A DNA stretch of 64,000 bases, from assembly GCA_009711785.1 (NCBI GenBank), contig VENA01000030.1:42912-106911 (forward strand), written 5' to 3'. Below, piece by piece: positions 45,629-54,204 of the stretch. Positions within the stretch are counted from its first letter, which is position 1, and the number at the start of each line of letters is the position of its first letter. The position numbers were made by a program, and so were the translations under genes. The stretch is from Bacillota bacterium (GTDB lineage Bacteria; Bacillota; Clostridia; Tissierellales; MES13). Under the pieces are notes generated by a model. The model ran no database searches. It had not been told where the DNA came from and was given only the letters and a program-made list of their open reading frames with translations.

Positions 45629-46252
45629 TTATGATATTTTCCTAAAAACACCAGAAACTTTACCTAGTATTTGTAAATTTTCTTTTACTATAATAGGTTC
45701 CATATACGGATTTTCAGGTTGAAGTCTTATATGATCTTTTTCTTTATAAAATCTTTTAATAGTTGCTTCATCTTCAATTAAAGCTACAACAATATCCCCG
45801 TTTTGTGCAGTATTTTGTTTTGTAATTAAAACATAATCCCCATCTAGTATACCTGCATTAATCATACTTTCTCCTGTAACTGTTAGCATAAAACTTTCTT
45901 TATTACTAAAAAAATCAGAAGGTATTGGGAAAGTATCTTGTATATTTTCAACAGCTAATATAGGCTGTCCCGCAGTAACTTTACCTACAATAGGAACCTC
46001 CATTATCTCCTTATTTGAAGAAATTTGTTCATTATCTTTATCTAAAACTTCTATAGCTCTTGGTTTTGTTGCATCTTTTCTTATGTAGCCTTTTTTCTCT
46101 AATTTTGAGAGATGTCCATGTACAGTAGAAGTGGACTTTAAACCTACAGCTTTACATATTTCCCTTACAGAAGGAGGGTAACCTTTAGTTTTTATTTCTC
46201 TTTTTAGAAATTCTAATATATTTACTTGTTTTTTTGATAAATCTTCATACAT
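45629..46252 (-). CDS. lexA: SOS repressor LexA
   Basis: 207 residues from ATG 46252. The N-terminal winged helix ([24 protein letters not shown]) binds SOS boxes; the cleavage site is the Ala-Gly of VTAGQP, and the Ser-Lys dyad lies in GESMINAG and EATIKRF. RecA filaments trigger its self-cleavage. A LexA box overlaps its own promoter, so it is autoregulated. An in-frame ATG 45 bases upstream lacks a better ribosome site. Confidence 0.97.
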   Translation of the reverse strand: MYEDLSKKQVNILEFLKREIKTKGYPPSVREICKAVGLKSTSTVHGHLSKLEKKGYIRKDATKPRAIEVLDKDNEQISSNKEIMEVPIVGKVTAGQPILAVENIQDTFPIPSDFFSNKESFMLTVTGESMINAGILDGDYVLITKQNTAQNGDIVVALIEDEATIKRFYKEKDHIRLQPENPYMEPIIVKENLQILGKVSGVFRKIS

Positions 46253-46285
46253 ATGTAGCACCCCGCAAAAGTTATATTTTAGCTT

Positions 46286-46314
46286 ATTATAACACAATAT
46301 ATATTATATATCAA
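46286..46314 (-). promoter_or_regulatory. lexA promoter
   Basis: On the minus strand TTGATA (46314-46309), a 17-base spacer and TATAAT (46291-46286). The -35 element overlaps a LexA box. Confidence 0.85.
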
Positions 46315-46325
46315 ACATTCGTTCG
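46312..46325 (-). promoter_or_regulatory. LexA box 1 (lexA operator)
   Basis: CGAACGAATGTTTG on the minus strand fits the Gram-positive SOS consensus CGAACRNRYGTTYG exactly and covers the lexA -35 region. Confidence 0.9.
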
Positions 46326-46376
46326 AACTAAATTCCCATTAAATGTTATAAAAATAATAATATCTTTAACTTTTTA

Positions 46377-46390
46377 GGAACATTTGTTCT
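46377..46390 (+). promoter_or_regulatory. LexA box 2
   Basis: GGAACATTTGTTCT has the GAAC-N4-GTTC core and lies between the divergent lexA and yneA promoters. Confidence 0.85.
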
Positions 46391-46407
46391 TTTTTTATCC
46401 AAAAACC

Positions 46408-46436
46408 TTGACAGAGAACGCGTGTTCCCATATAAT
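46408..46436 (+). promoter_or_regulatory. yneA promoter
   Basis: TTGACA (46408-46413), 17-base spacer, TATAAT (46431-46436): a consensus sigma-A promoter, with a LexA box filling the spacer. Confidence 0.93.
46415..46428 (+). promoter_or_regulatory. LexA box 3 (within the yneA promoter)
   Basis: AGAACGCGTGTTCC lies between the -35 and -10 of the yneA promoter, so LexA binding would block RNA polymerase. Confidence 0.9.
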
Positions 46437-46444
46437 TAAATTAA

Positions 46445-46458
46445 CGAACACACGTTCT
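46445..46458 (+). promoter_or_regulatory. LexA box 4 (yneA leader)
   Basis: CGAACACACGTTCT lies just downstream of the yneA transcription start and ends directly before its ribosome site. Confidence 0.9.
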
Positions 46459-46472
46459 AAAGGAGTGAAAAT

Positions 46473-46772
46473 ATGAATAAAAGAATTATTATAGCAAATA
46501 AGTTTAGATTTATAATTTTTATGACATGTTTAATATTGTTATTATTAACTACTACAAGTATTATTTTAAACACAAATAAAGTTTTTAGCACAACCTATCA
46601 AGAGTATAAAACGATAGTTGTAGATAAAGGGGATACTCTATGGGAAATAGCTTCTAATAATAATCCTAAAGAGGAAGATGTAAGAAAAGTTATATATGAG
46701 TTAAAAGTAGTCAATAATCTTAAAAGTGCATACATAAGACCTGGAGACATTTTAAAAATACCAAAAAAATAG
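46473..46772 (+). CDS. yneA: YneA-like SOS cell-division suppressor with LysM domain
   Basis: 99 residues: a membrane segment (about 13-30) and a C-terminal LysM domain (YKTIVVDKGDTLWEIASNN to GDILKIPKK). The size, topology, divergent position next to lexA and three LexA boxes identify it as a counterpart of YneA, which delays septation during DNA damage. AAAGGAGTG precedes the ATG. The YneA assignment is by context; LysM proteins can also be cell-wall binders. Confidence 0.88.
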   Translation: MNKRIIIANKFRFIIFMTCLILLLLTTTSIILNTNKVFSTTYQEYKTIVVDKGDTLWEIASNNNPKEEDVRKVIYELKVVNNLKSAYIRPGDILKIPKK

Positions 46773-46796
46773 ACTGAATTTCAGTCTATTTTTTAA
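46764..46796. terminator. bidirectional terminator between yneA and the recombinase gene
   Basis: A long perfect stem (AAAAAATAGACTGAA with its complement) has A- and T-runs at both sides, so it can stop transcription from either side. Confidence 0.88.
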
Positions 46797-47736
46797 TTTC
46801 TGATAATGGATTCTTTTTTACAGCTTTTCTTAGTCTATCATCATCAATATGAGTGTATATTTGGGTAGTAGATACGCTTTCATGTCCTAAAATTTGCTGT
46901 AGAGCACGTATATCAACATTACCATACTTATACATCAAAGTAGCAGCAGTATGCCTTAATTTATGGGTAGAATACTTATCAGTGTCTAAGCCAGCATTTT
47001 TTAAATGTTTTTTTACTAAATGTTGAACAGCTCTTACAGATAATCTGTTTTTTCTTTTACTTAAAAATAAAGCAGTTTTATCCTTGGCATTTTTAGGTCT
47101 TACTTTTAAATATTCATCTATAGCATCTAAACAAGCATCATTTAAGTAAATAGTCCTTTCTTTATTTCCTTTACCAATTACAGTTAAAGTATCTGCTTTT
47201 ATCTTATTTATATCGATACTAACTAATTCCGAAAGTCTAAGGCCACAATTTAAAAATAAGTTAATAATAGCATAGTCTCTTTCTTTATATTGTCCATCAA
47301 TTACATCTAATAACTTTCTTGACTCATCTAAAGTTAGGTAAGTAGGGTGCCTAGAATCAGTTTTAGGAGTTTCTAAATTATTAGCTGGATTTTGATCTAT
47401 AAGATTAACTATGTCATTAAGATAGTTAAAAAATGATTTAATACTAGCAACTTTTCTAGCCTTAGTATAATTTTTATTATTTCTTTCTTTATCGGTATAT
47501 GAAATAAATGCAAATAGATCTTGCAAATTTATTCTTTTAATAAAGTCAATATCAATATCGCTTATTTCAATATCTTCTAAGGGTGTATCTCTATCAACTT
47601 GTCTATAACGTATTTTAAGATATTTTAAAAGTATTCTTAAGTCGTAGTAGTACTCCTTAACAGTATTTTTTGATTTTCCTTTAATAGTATCTAAGTAGTT
47701 CAAGAAATCCTCTAAAATTAGCGGGATATCGTACAA
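46786..47736 (-). CDS. xerC: XerC/XerA-type tyrosine recombinase
   Basis: 316 residues. SAM-like N-terminal domain (1-120) with an inserted charged loop (TDKERNNKNYTKARK), then a catalytic domain with R in CGLRLSEL, K in GKGNKER, HKLRH, LGH and the Tyr of TQIYTH. All active-site residues are present. It could partner XerD (2.3 kb) or act alone on a private site. TTG 47736 follows AAGGAG; a GTG 9 bases upstream overlaps it. In Bacillus the gene beside yneA is a serine recombinase (YneB). Confidence 0.9.
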   Translation of the reverse strand: MYDIPLILEDFLNYLDTIKGKSKNTVKEYYYDLRILLKYLKIRYRQVDRDTPLEDIEISDIDIDFIKRINLQDLFAFISYTDKERNNKNYTKARKVASIKSFFNYLNDIVNLIDQNPANNLETPKTDSRHPTYLTLDESRKLLDVIDGQYKERDYAIINLFLNCGLRLSELVSIDINKIKADTLTVIGKGNKERTIYLNDACLDAIDEYLKVRPKNAKDKTALFLSKRKNRLSVRAVQHLVKKHLKNAGLDTDKYSTHKLRHTAATLMYKYGNVDIRALQQILGHESVSTTQIYTHIDDDRLRKAVKKNPLSEIKK

Positions 47737-47745
47737 AATAAACAC

Positions 47746-48086
47746 TCCTTCTTTAAATCTTTTGTCGCAAAATAATAATTTTGCGACTAATAATATAATT
47801 CTATATTAACTCTTAAAATCCTTTAAATTTTAAAAACTAATTACTAAAATTTATTACTTTGGTTAAAACTATATATTAATGTCGAAAACAAATGTTGATA
47901 TATGTTTCTCAATTAATAAATTTTAAGAAAAATTTTTATAAAAAAGAAGCAAAATATTGTCGTTTATTTGCGATATAAACGGCCGTTTTCGACATTGTCC
48001 ATGCTATTGCATTGTAATGTTTAAAATCCGCTTAAAAATTAATATATGGCTTTAGAGATAAATATTTCATAAGAAAGGATGAAAAT
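47746..48086. repeat. palindrome-rich gap between xerC-like gene and uvsE
   Basis: The 340-base gap holds several nested inverted repeats: GTCGCAAAAT with ATTTTGCGAC (47764-47787, 4-base spacer); TGTCGAAAAC (47880-47889) matched by GTTTTCGACA (47985-47994); CGTTTAT with ATAAACG (47961-47981); and the 12-bp palindrome AAACGGCCGTTT (47977-47988). The word GTCG(C/A)AAAA thus occurs four times, twice in each orientation. Candidates are recombinase or regulator binding sites. No gene is seen in it. Confidence 0.7.
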
Positions 48087-49049
48087 ATGATAATTAGACT
48101 AGGTTATGTAGCAATGGCTATTGATTTGAAAAAATGTTCCCCTTCTAAAACTATTACATATAAAACATATAAAAAAATTAAAGACGAAGAAGTAAAATTA
48201 TATAAACTTAAAAAAGTTGCAAAACAAAATATTATAAATACAAAAAGGATACTACTTTATAATGCTGCACATAATATTAAAGTGTATCGAATATCTTCAA
48301 AGTTAATACCTTTAGTTACCCATGATGATGTTATAAATTGGGATTATGTAAATGAGTTTAAAGATATTTATAGAGATATAAAAAGAATTATTAAAGATAA
48401 CAATCTTAGAGTTAGTGCCCATCCAGATCACTATACAATAATTAGTTCTCCTAAGGAAGATGTTGTGAAATCATCTTTACAAATCTTAGATTACCATAAA
48501 AACATTATGGAAACCTTTGGTCTAGATTGCGACCATGGTAAGCTAGTACTTCATATGGGTGGTAAATATGGTGATAAAAATAAGACTTTAAATAGATTCA
48601 AAGAGAATTTTATTAAATTAAACCCTGACATAAAGAAAAGAATTATATTAGAAAATGATGATAAAATATATGGAGTAAGTGATTTAATTAATATTTGTGA
48701 AGATTTAAGCATACCTTTAGTCTTAGATATTCATCATCACTGGTGTAATAATAATGGAGATAATATTGAGAATTATTTACAAAGGATTTTTGACAGTTGG
48801 TCTAAAGAAAAATTAAAGCCTAAAATTCATATTTCTAGTCCTAAATCAGAAACAAAAAAAAGAGCCCATGCTGAGGAAATAGATTTTGATTTTTTTAATG
48901 ATTTTATTAAGAAAGCTAAAGTTATTGATAGAGATTTTGATATTATGATTGAAGCAAAAAATAAAAACTTAGCTTTATTTAATTTAATGAAAGAAATAAA
49001 GAAGCATAAAGAATATAAAATAATTAACGAATCAACATTTGAAATTTAA
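48087..49049 (+). CDS. uvsE: UV DNA damage endonuclease
   Basis: 320 residues of the UvsE/UVDE TIM-barrel. The conserved HPDHYTIISSP, VLHMGGKYG, ILENDD and VLDIHHHWC segments hold the metal ligands, and KIHISS follows. The enzyme nicks 5' of UV photoproducts. AAAGGATG precedes the ATG. It is a lone plus-strand gene between minus-strand genes. Confidence 0.93.
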   Translation: MIIRLGYVAMAIDLKKCSPSKTITYKTYKKIKDEEVKLYKLKKVAKQNIINTKRILLYNAAHNIKVYRISSKLIPLVTHDDVINWDYVNEFKDIYRDIKRIIKDNNLRVSAHPDHYTIISSPKEDVVKSSLQILDYHKNIMETFGLDCDHGKLVLHMGGKYGDKNKTLNRFKENFIKLNPDIKKRIILENDDKIYGVSDLINICEDLSIPLVLDIHHHWCNNNGDNIENYLQRIFDSWSKEKLKPKIHISSPKSETKKRAHAEEIDFDFFNDFIKKAKVIDRDFDIMIEAKNKNLALFNLMKEIKKHKEYKIINESTFEI

Positions 49050-49119
49050 TAAACTATAAAATAATTATGTTAACTGCTTATTAAATACTTTTTAGAAACT
49101 TTAATACTCAAACTTACTA

Positions 49120-49147
49120 AGTTTGCCATAATTACATTATGTAAATA
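49120..49147. other. dif-like 28-base site (weak)
   Basis: The right half TTATGTAAATA matches the Firmicutes dif right arm TTATGTAAACT at 9 of 11 bases, and CATAAT and ATTATG are inverted around a 3-base centre (4 in typical dif). The left arm AGTTTGCCATA fits less well. It lies in the strand-switch zone, 1.4 kb from a tyrosine recombinase gene. Confidence 0.3.
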
Positions 49148-49182
49148 AACCCCTCTATTATTAAATATAGAGGGGTTTATTT
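49148..49182. terminator. bidirectional terminator between uvsE and purB
   Basis: AAACCCCTCTAT and ATAGAGGGGTTT form a perfect stem with T-rich sequence on both strands. Confidence 0.9.
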
Positions 49183-50612
49183 TATACTTTTAAGTTTACA
49201 TTAATACCTATCATTTCTTTATTTTTATTTAATATAGGATTAATAAATTCGTTGATAAATTCCTCAACTTGTTCTGGGGATCTTCCAATAAAATTCATTG
49301 GATCTAATATTTCATTTAATTCTTTTTCACTTAAATTAAATTTATCACTTTTTAAAATTCTTTCTAGAAGGTCATTTTTATTTCCTTTTTCTTTAACTTC
49401 TTTTGCAGCTTCCATAGATAACACTCTTATTTCTTCATGTAGTTCTTGTCTATCTCCACCTTTTTTAACGGCTTCCATAAGAATATTTTCTGTAGCCATA
49501 AAGGGAAGTTCTTTTTCTAGGTGCTGTTTTATAACATTTGGATATATTACTAAGCCATTAAAAATATTTATAGCAATTTCTAAAATAGCATCACATGCTA
49601 AAAATGATTGGCCTAATGTAATTCTACGATTAGCAGAATCATCTAAAGTTCTTTCAAACCATTGTGTAGAAGACGTCATCGCTGGACTCATTAAGTTAGA
49701 CATTACATACCTAGATAAAGATGCTACCCTTTCACTTCTCATAGGATTTCTTTTATAAGCCATAGCAGATGAACCTATTTGTTTTTTGCCAAATGGTTCT
49801 TCTATTTCCTTTAAATTTTGTAATAAACGTATATCATTAGTTATTTTGTGTAAGGATTGCGCAATACCACTAAGTGCCGAAAGTACGTTAAAATCTAATT
49901 TTCTTGAGTATGTCTGTCCTGTTACAGGGTAAGTTTTTTCAAATCCCATCTTTTCAGCAACTAATTTATCTAACTTTTTAACTTTATCATGATCATTATC
50001 AAATAATTTTAAAAAGCTTGCCTGTGTTCCAGTTGTACCTTTAACTCCTCTTAGTTTTATATTTTCCATGTTAAAATTTAAAGACTCATAATCAAGATAA
50101 ATATCATGTAACCATAAGGTAGCCCTTTTACCAACTGTTGTTATCTGTGCAGGTTGAAAATGTGTATATCCTAAAGTAGGTATGCTTTTATTATCATTTG
50201 CAAAAGTTGCTATTTTGTCCATCAAGTTTATTAATTTTTTATTTAATACTTTTAATCCTCTATCCATTTGTACGACATCAGTATTATCACCCACAAAGGC
50301 ACTGGTTGCACCTAAGTGTATAATACCCTTTGCTTTAGGGCACTGTACACCATAAGCATGTACATGGGCCATTACATCATGTCTAAATTCTTTTTCTTTC
50401 TTTTCTGCTATATCATAATTAATTTTATCTTTATTACTTTTCAATTCTTGAATTTGTTCATCAGTGATTTCAATACCTAATTCCTTTTCAGACTCAGCTA
50501 AAGCTATCCATAGCTCTCTCCATGTTCTGAATTTAAAATCAGGAGAAAACACCTCTGACATTTCTTTACTCGCATACCTTGTAATTAGTGGATTTTCATA
50601 AACTTCTTTCAA
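49182..50612 (-). CDS. purB: adenylosuccinate lyase
   Basis: 476 residues, full length. The fumarase-superfamily signature GSSAMAYKRNPMRSE is present. It catalyses two steps of purine synthesis, releasing fumarate. TTG start at 50612 after AAAGGGG. It is not within a pur operon here. Confidence 0.95.
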   Translation of the reverse strand: MKEVYENPLITRYASKEMSEVFSPDFKFRTWRELWIALAESEKELGIEITDEQIQELKSNKDKINYDIAEKKEKEFRHDVMAHVHAYGVQCPKAKGIIHLGATSAFVGDNTDVVQMDRGLKVLNKKLINLMDKIATFANDNKSIPTLGYTHFQPAQITTVGKRATLWLHDIYLDYESLNFNMENIKLRGVKGTTGTQASFLKLFDNDHDKVKKLDKLVAEKMGFEKTYPVTGQTYSRKLDFNVLSALSGIAQSLHKITNDIRLLQNLKEIEEPFGKKQIGSSAMAYKRNPMRSERVASLSRYVMSNLMSPAMTSSTQWFERTLDDSANRRITLGQSFLACDAILEIAINIFNGLVIYPNVIKQHLEKELPFMATENILMEAVKKGGDRQELHEEIRVLSMEAAKEVKEKGNKNDLLERILKSDKFNLSEKELNEILDPMNFIGRSPEQVEEFINEFINPILNKNKEMIGINVNLKV

Positions 50613-50836
50613 TTTAAAACCCCTTTCCTATTAATATTTATGTTATATATAACAAATTATTTATAATTTACCAATATAAAAGATATGAGTTGCCCCATAT
50701 CTCTTAAATAAATAATTTATTTTTTATGTTAAGTAAAATATTTTTATTCATAGTAAAAATCTCCCTATTATAAAAGTCTTAAACCTAATTAGCTATTATT
50801 AGTTTATAGCAAATACATTATTAATTCAAGTTTTAT
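50613..50836. other. gap between purB and padR
   Basis: 224 bases. A 7-bp hairpin (AGATATG/CATATCT, 50681-50702) followed by TTTTATAT on the minus strand may be a weak terminator for padR. I see no purine riboswitch-like conserved core and no small gene. Confidence 0.45.
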
Positions 50837-51196
50837 TTAGTATATATCAGATAAAACCGAGTTAATAATTGCTAATGACTCATCAAAGATATCTTTATAG
50901 GATAGTTTGATTTTTTTGTAATGTTCATATCCCTCATCGGTTAATCTATAATGACGTATAGATCTCTTATCAGGTTCTTCCCACCATCCTTTAATATAAT
51001 TATTACTTTCTAATTCTCTTAATAATGGATATACCATCCCTGGACTAGGTTCCCATCTATTATCTAATCTTTCCTTAATTTCATCTATTAATTCATTTCC
51101 ATAGTGACTTTTTTCTTTTAATAAGTGTAATATATATAGTTTTACAAATGCTGTCGTACTTATTTTTGAAGGAAATTGTCTATTTCTTCTTCCCAT
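50837..51196 (-). CDS. PadR family transcriptional regulator
   Basis: 119 residues. Typical PadR winged helix: FVKLYILHLLKEKSHYGNELIDEI, then PSPGMVYPLLRELESNNYIKGWW. The C-terminal dimerisation helix follows. Effector and targets unknown. I chose ATG 51196 (MGRRN), 6 bases after AGAGGG. Confidence 0.88.
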   Translation of the reverse strand: MGRRNRQFPSKISTTAFVKLYILHLLKEKSHYGNELIDEIKERLDNRWEPSPGMVYPLLRELESNNYIKGWWEEPDKRSIRHYRLTDEGYEHYKKIKLSYKDIFDESLAIINSVLSDIY

Positions 51197-51215
51197 TTTC
51201 ATCCCTCTTTTTCTT

Positions 51216-52013
51216 TTATTTAAATATATTATTATTTTGATATTGTATATACGCATTACCTAAGATAGGGCTACTACCATGACAGTCAGACCCTCCTGTC
51301 TTAATTAAGTTAAACTTTCTAGCTAGTATATTCAATTTATCAATAACTATGTCTGTATGTTTTGTATGGTATATTTCAATACCATGAAATTTGAACTTTC
51401 TTAATATAGGTTCTAACCTTTGTTTAATTAACCCAGGATGGGCTAATACAGCATATCCATCGATCTTAGTTATTAAATTAATACACTCATTTATTGAAAG
51501 TTTATCTCTAGGTACATATCCTTTTTTACCAAAGCCTAAATAATTATCGAAAGCTTCCTCCATAGTATTAACATATCCTTCATCAATTAATAGTTTTGCA
51601 ATATGCGGTCTGCCTATATAATTATTAATTGCTATAATATCTTCAATCTTATTTATATTTATTGAAATACCTAATAAATCCAGCTTTTTTAAGATTTCAT
51701 ATGCTCTTTTAATTCTTAATTTCTTTAATCTGCTTGTCACATCTTCTAATAGTGGTGACTCATAATCTATATAATAACCTAAAATATGAATTTCCTCTCC
51801 ATTATGTTCACTACTTAGTTCAATACCAGGAATTACTTCTAAAATATTATACTTCTTGCTTTCATCTATTGCCTGTTGTATTCCTGAAATAGTGTCATGA
51901 TCAGTTATAGAAATAGCATCTAATTTTCTTTCAATTGCTAAATTAACTACTTCTTTAGGAGTAAGTTTTCCATCTGATGCTGTAGTATGTATATGTAAAT
52001 CTGCTTTTTTCAT
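51216..52013 (-). CDS. PHP domain phosphoesterase
   Basis: 265 residues. DLHIHTTASDG (H8, H10 region), SITDHDT, ELSSEHNGEEIHILGYYID and GSDCHG give a complete PHP metal site. Members close to this length (YciV/TrpH-like) act as 5'-3' exonucleases or nucleotide phosphoesterases. AAGGAGGTAGC precedes the ATG. Confidence 0.87.
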   Translation of the reverse strand: MKKADLHIHTTASDGKLTPKEVVNLAIERKLDAISITDHDTISGIQQAIDESKKYNILEVIPGIELSSEHNGEEIHILGYYIDYESPLLEDVTSRLKKLRIKRAYEILKKLDLLGISININKIEDIIAINNYIGRPHIAKLLIDEGYVNTMEEAFDNYLGFGKKGYVPRDKLSINECINLITKIDGYAVLAHPGLIKQRLEPILRKFKFHGIEIYHTKHTDIVIDKLNILARKFNLIKTGGSDCHGSSPILGNAYIQYQNNNIFK

Positions 52014-52088
52014 GCTACCTCCTTAGTACATTAATTTATCTTAATTTGTATTATATCAATTAGTCATTAAAATTAAAATACTAAAATA

Positions 52089-52117
52089 AAAAAACCTGCA
52101 AGAAGCAGGCTTTTTAT
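52089..52117 (-). terminator. terminator of spoVS
   Basis: On the minus strand AAGCCTGC and GCAGGTTT pair around TTCTT, followed by TTTTTATT. Confidence 0.87.
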
Positions 52118-52119
52118 CT

Positions 52120-52380
52120 TTATCTAGGTTCTACTATTAATTTAATAGCAGTTCTCTCTTCACCATCAATTTCAATGTCAGTGAATGCTGGTACACAAAT
52201 TAAATCGACACCACTAGGAGCAACAAATCCTCTAGCAATTGCTACAGCTTTTACTGCTTGATTTAATGCACCTGCTCCTATTGCTTGGATTTCTGCAGTA
52301 CCCTTTTCTCTAAGTACTCCTGCTAAAGCTCCTGCAACAGAATTTGGACTTGATTTTGCTGATACTTTTAATATATCCAT
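52120..52380 (-). CDS. spoVS: stage V sporulation protein S
   Basis: 86 residues, with the near-invariant SpoVS sequence (ILKVSAKSSPNSVAGALAG, then QAIGAGALNQAVKA). A small Alba-fold protein needed for completing sporulation and influencing septation. AGGGGGC precedes the ATG. Downstream of rny, as in Bacillus (with ymdB missing here). Confidence 0.97.
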   Translation of the reverse strand: MDILKVSAKSSPNSVAGALAGVLREKGTAEIQAIGAGALNQAVKAVAIARGFVAPSGVDLICVPAFTDIEIDGEERTAIKLIVEPR

Positions 52381-52480
52381 TGAAATAGCCCCCTTAAATT
52401 ATTTTATATTTTATTGCGTTATATATGGTATTCTATATATATTAAAAAAACCCTTTTTTTAAAGAAATTTTTTCCCAAAA

Positions 52481-52518
52481 AAATAAAAAATAAGAGAAGT
52501 TATTACTTCTCTTATTTA
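52481..52518 (-). terminator. terminator of rny
   Basis: On the minus strand AATAAGAGAAGT and ACTTCTCTTATT pair, followed by TTTTATTTTTTT. Confidence 0.92.
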
Positions 52519-54032
52519 GCATATTCTATGGCTCTAGTTTCCCTTATAACATTGACTTTTATTTGTCCAGGATAATCTAGTTCGTCTTCTATTCTCTTAA
52601 CTATATCTCTAGCAATATTTACTGTATTTAAATCATTAACTTCATCTGATTTAACCATTATTCTTATTTCTCTACCAGCTTGTATAGCATAAGACTTTTC
52701 AACACCATCAAAATTATTGGCTATTTCTTCTAATTTTTCTAATCGTTTAATATACGCTTCTAATGTTTCTCTTCTTGCACCAGGTCTTGCTGCAGATATA
52801 GCATCAGCTGCTTGGACTAAAACCGCTTCTACTGATTTTGCCTCTACATCTCCATGGTGTGCTTCTATTGCATGTATTACTGCTTTACTTTCTCTATACT
52901 TCTTACATAAGTCAACTCCTATTGTAACATGTGGTCCTTCTACTTCATGGTCAACTGATTTACCAAGATCATGCAATAATCCAGCACGTTTAGCAATTTT
53001 AACATCTGCTCCAATTTCAGCAGCCATGATACTTGCTAAGTGAGAAACTTCTATAGAATGTTTTAAAACATTTTGACCATAGCTTGTTCTAAATTTAAGT
53101 CTTCCCAATAATCTCACTAATTCAGAGTGTAATCCATGTATACCCGTATCGAAGGTTGCTTGCTCTCCAACCTCTCTTATATAGTTATCTACTTCTTTTG
53201 TCGCTTTTTCAACCATTTCTTCTATCCTTGCTGGGTGTATTCTACCATCTGATATTAATTTTTCTAAAGCAATTCTTGCAATTTCTCTTCTTATAGGATC
53301 AAATCCAGAAAGTATAACAGCTTCTGGTGTATCATCTATAATTAAGTCTATACCTGTTAAAGTTTCTATTGTTCTTATATTTCTTCCTTCTCTACCTATA
53401 ATTCTACCTTTCATTTCATCATTAGGTAATGAAACTACAGACACTGTCGTTTCTGCAACGTGGTCGGCAGCGCATTTTTGAATAGCATGTGTAACTATTT
53501 CTCTTGCTTTTTTGTCAGCTTCTACTTTTGCTTTATTTTCAATTTCTTTAATCATAATAGCAGCTTCATGATTTACTTCTTTTCTTATATCATTTAATAA
53601 TAGTTCTTTTGCTTCTTCAGATGTAAGTCCTGATAGTCTTTCTAATTCTTGAGTTTGTTTATCAAGAACATTATCAATTTCTTTTTCTTTTCTTTCTAAC
53701 TTTTTTGATCTCTTATTAAGGTTTTCTTCCTTTCTTTCTAAAGATTCGCCCTTTCTATCTATGACTTCTTCTTTATGGACAAGTCGTCTTTCAAGTCTTT
53801 GAAGTTCATTTCTTCTTTCACGACTTTCCTTTTCAAAATCATTTCTCATTTTGTGGACTTCTTCTTTTCCTTCAATAAGATGCTCTTTCTTTGTTGTTTC
53901 AGCTTCTTTCTTTGCTTCTTCTACTATCCTTTTAGCCTCTTCTTCTGCATTTTTAATTTTTGCTTCAGCAACTATTTTTCTAATATAAAATCCTATTAGA
54001 ATACCAATTGCTGCGGTTATTGCTGCTAACAA
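52512..54032 (-). CDS. rny: ribonuclease Y
   Basis: 506 residues. An N-terminal membrane segment, a long coiled coil (about 25-200), a KH domain ([15 protein letters not shown]) and an HD domain ([12 protein letters not shown]) are in the RNase Y order. It initiates mRNA decay at the membrane. From TTG 54032 the membrane helix would be only 16 residues, and the strong AAAGGAGGTG lies 20 bases upstream. An in-frame ATT would give a 20-residue helix (INNILL extension); see findings. Confidence 0.95.
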   Translation of the reverse strand: MLAAITAAIGILIGFYIRKIVAEAKIKNAEEEAKRIVEEAKKEAETTKKEHLIEGKEEVHKMRNDFEKESRERRNELQRLERRLVHKEEVIDRKGESLERKEENLNKRSKKLERKEKEIDNVLDKQTQELERLSGLTSEEAKELLLNDIRKEVNHEAAIMIKEIENKAKVEADKKAREIVTHAIQKCAADHVAETTVSVVSLPNDEMKGRIIGREGRNIRTIETLTGIDLIIDDTPEAVILSGFDPIRREIARIALEKLISDGRIHPARIEEMVEKATKEVDNYIREVGEQATFDTGIHGLHSELVRLLGRLKFRTSYGQNVLKHSIEVSHLASIMAAEIGADVKIAKRAGLLHDLGKSVDHEVEGPHVTIGVDLCKKYRESKAVIHAIEAHHGDVEAKSVEAVLVQAADAISAARPGARRETLEAYIKRLEKLEEIANNFDGVEKSYAIQAGREIRIMVKSDEVNDLNTVNIARDIVKRIEDELDYPGQIKVNVIRETRAIEYAK

Positions 54033-54204
54033 TATATTATTAATGTCAATGCACCTCCTTTAATGGTATTCATTTTTCAAGTTACGTTTTTTTAATACAA
54101 TTACAAAGTTAAAATATAAACCGAGGTCACTCGGCCTATTTGATTCTACATTTTATCTTGTAGAAGCTTACATGCCAAAAGATCTATCTATGATACTCGT
54201 AATC
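54033..54204 (-). promoter_or_regulatory. long 5' leader of rny with hairpins
   Basis: Transcripts from the promoter at 54205-54233 would carry about 165 leader bases. Two hairpins lie in it: TTCTACA with TGTAGAA (54143-54164) and GCCGAG with CTCGGT (about 54119-54136), the latter followed by TTATATTTTAA, so it could act as an attenuator. Confidence 0.55.

Noticed and set aside
47885..47898. Possible LexA box upstream of uvsE (AACAAATGTTGA region)
   Set aside because: The outer bases do not match GAAC-N4-GTTC, so SOS control of uvsE is not supported.
49252..49758. 168-codon plus-strand frame inside purB
   Set aside because: Antisense shadow of a well-supported gene without start signals.
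50613..50836. Purine riboswitch upstream of purB
   Set aside because: No conserved three-way junction core could be found in the gap.
52717..53043. Plus-strand frame inside rny
   Set aside because: Shadow of the RNase Y HD-domain coding region.
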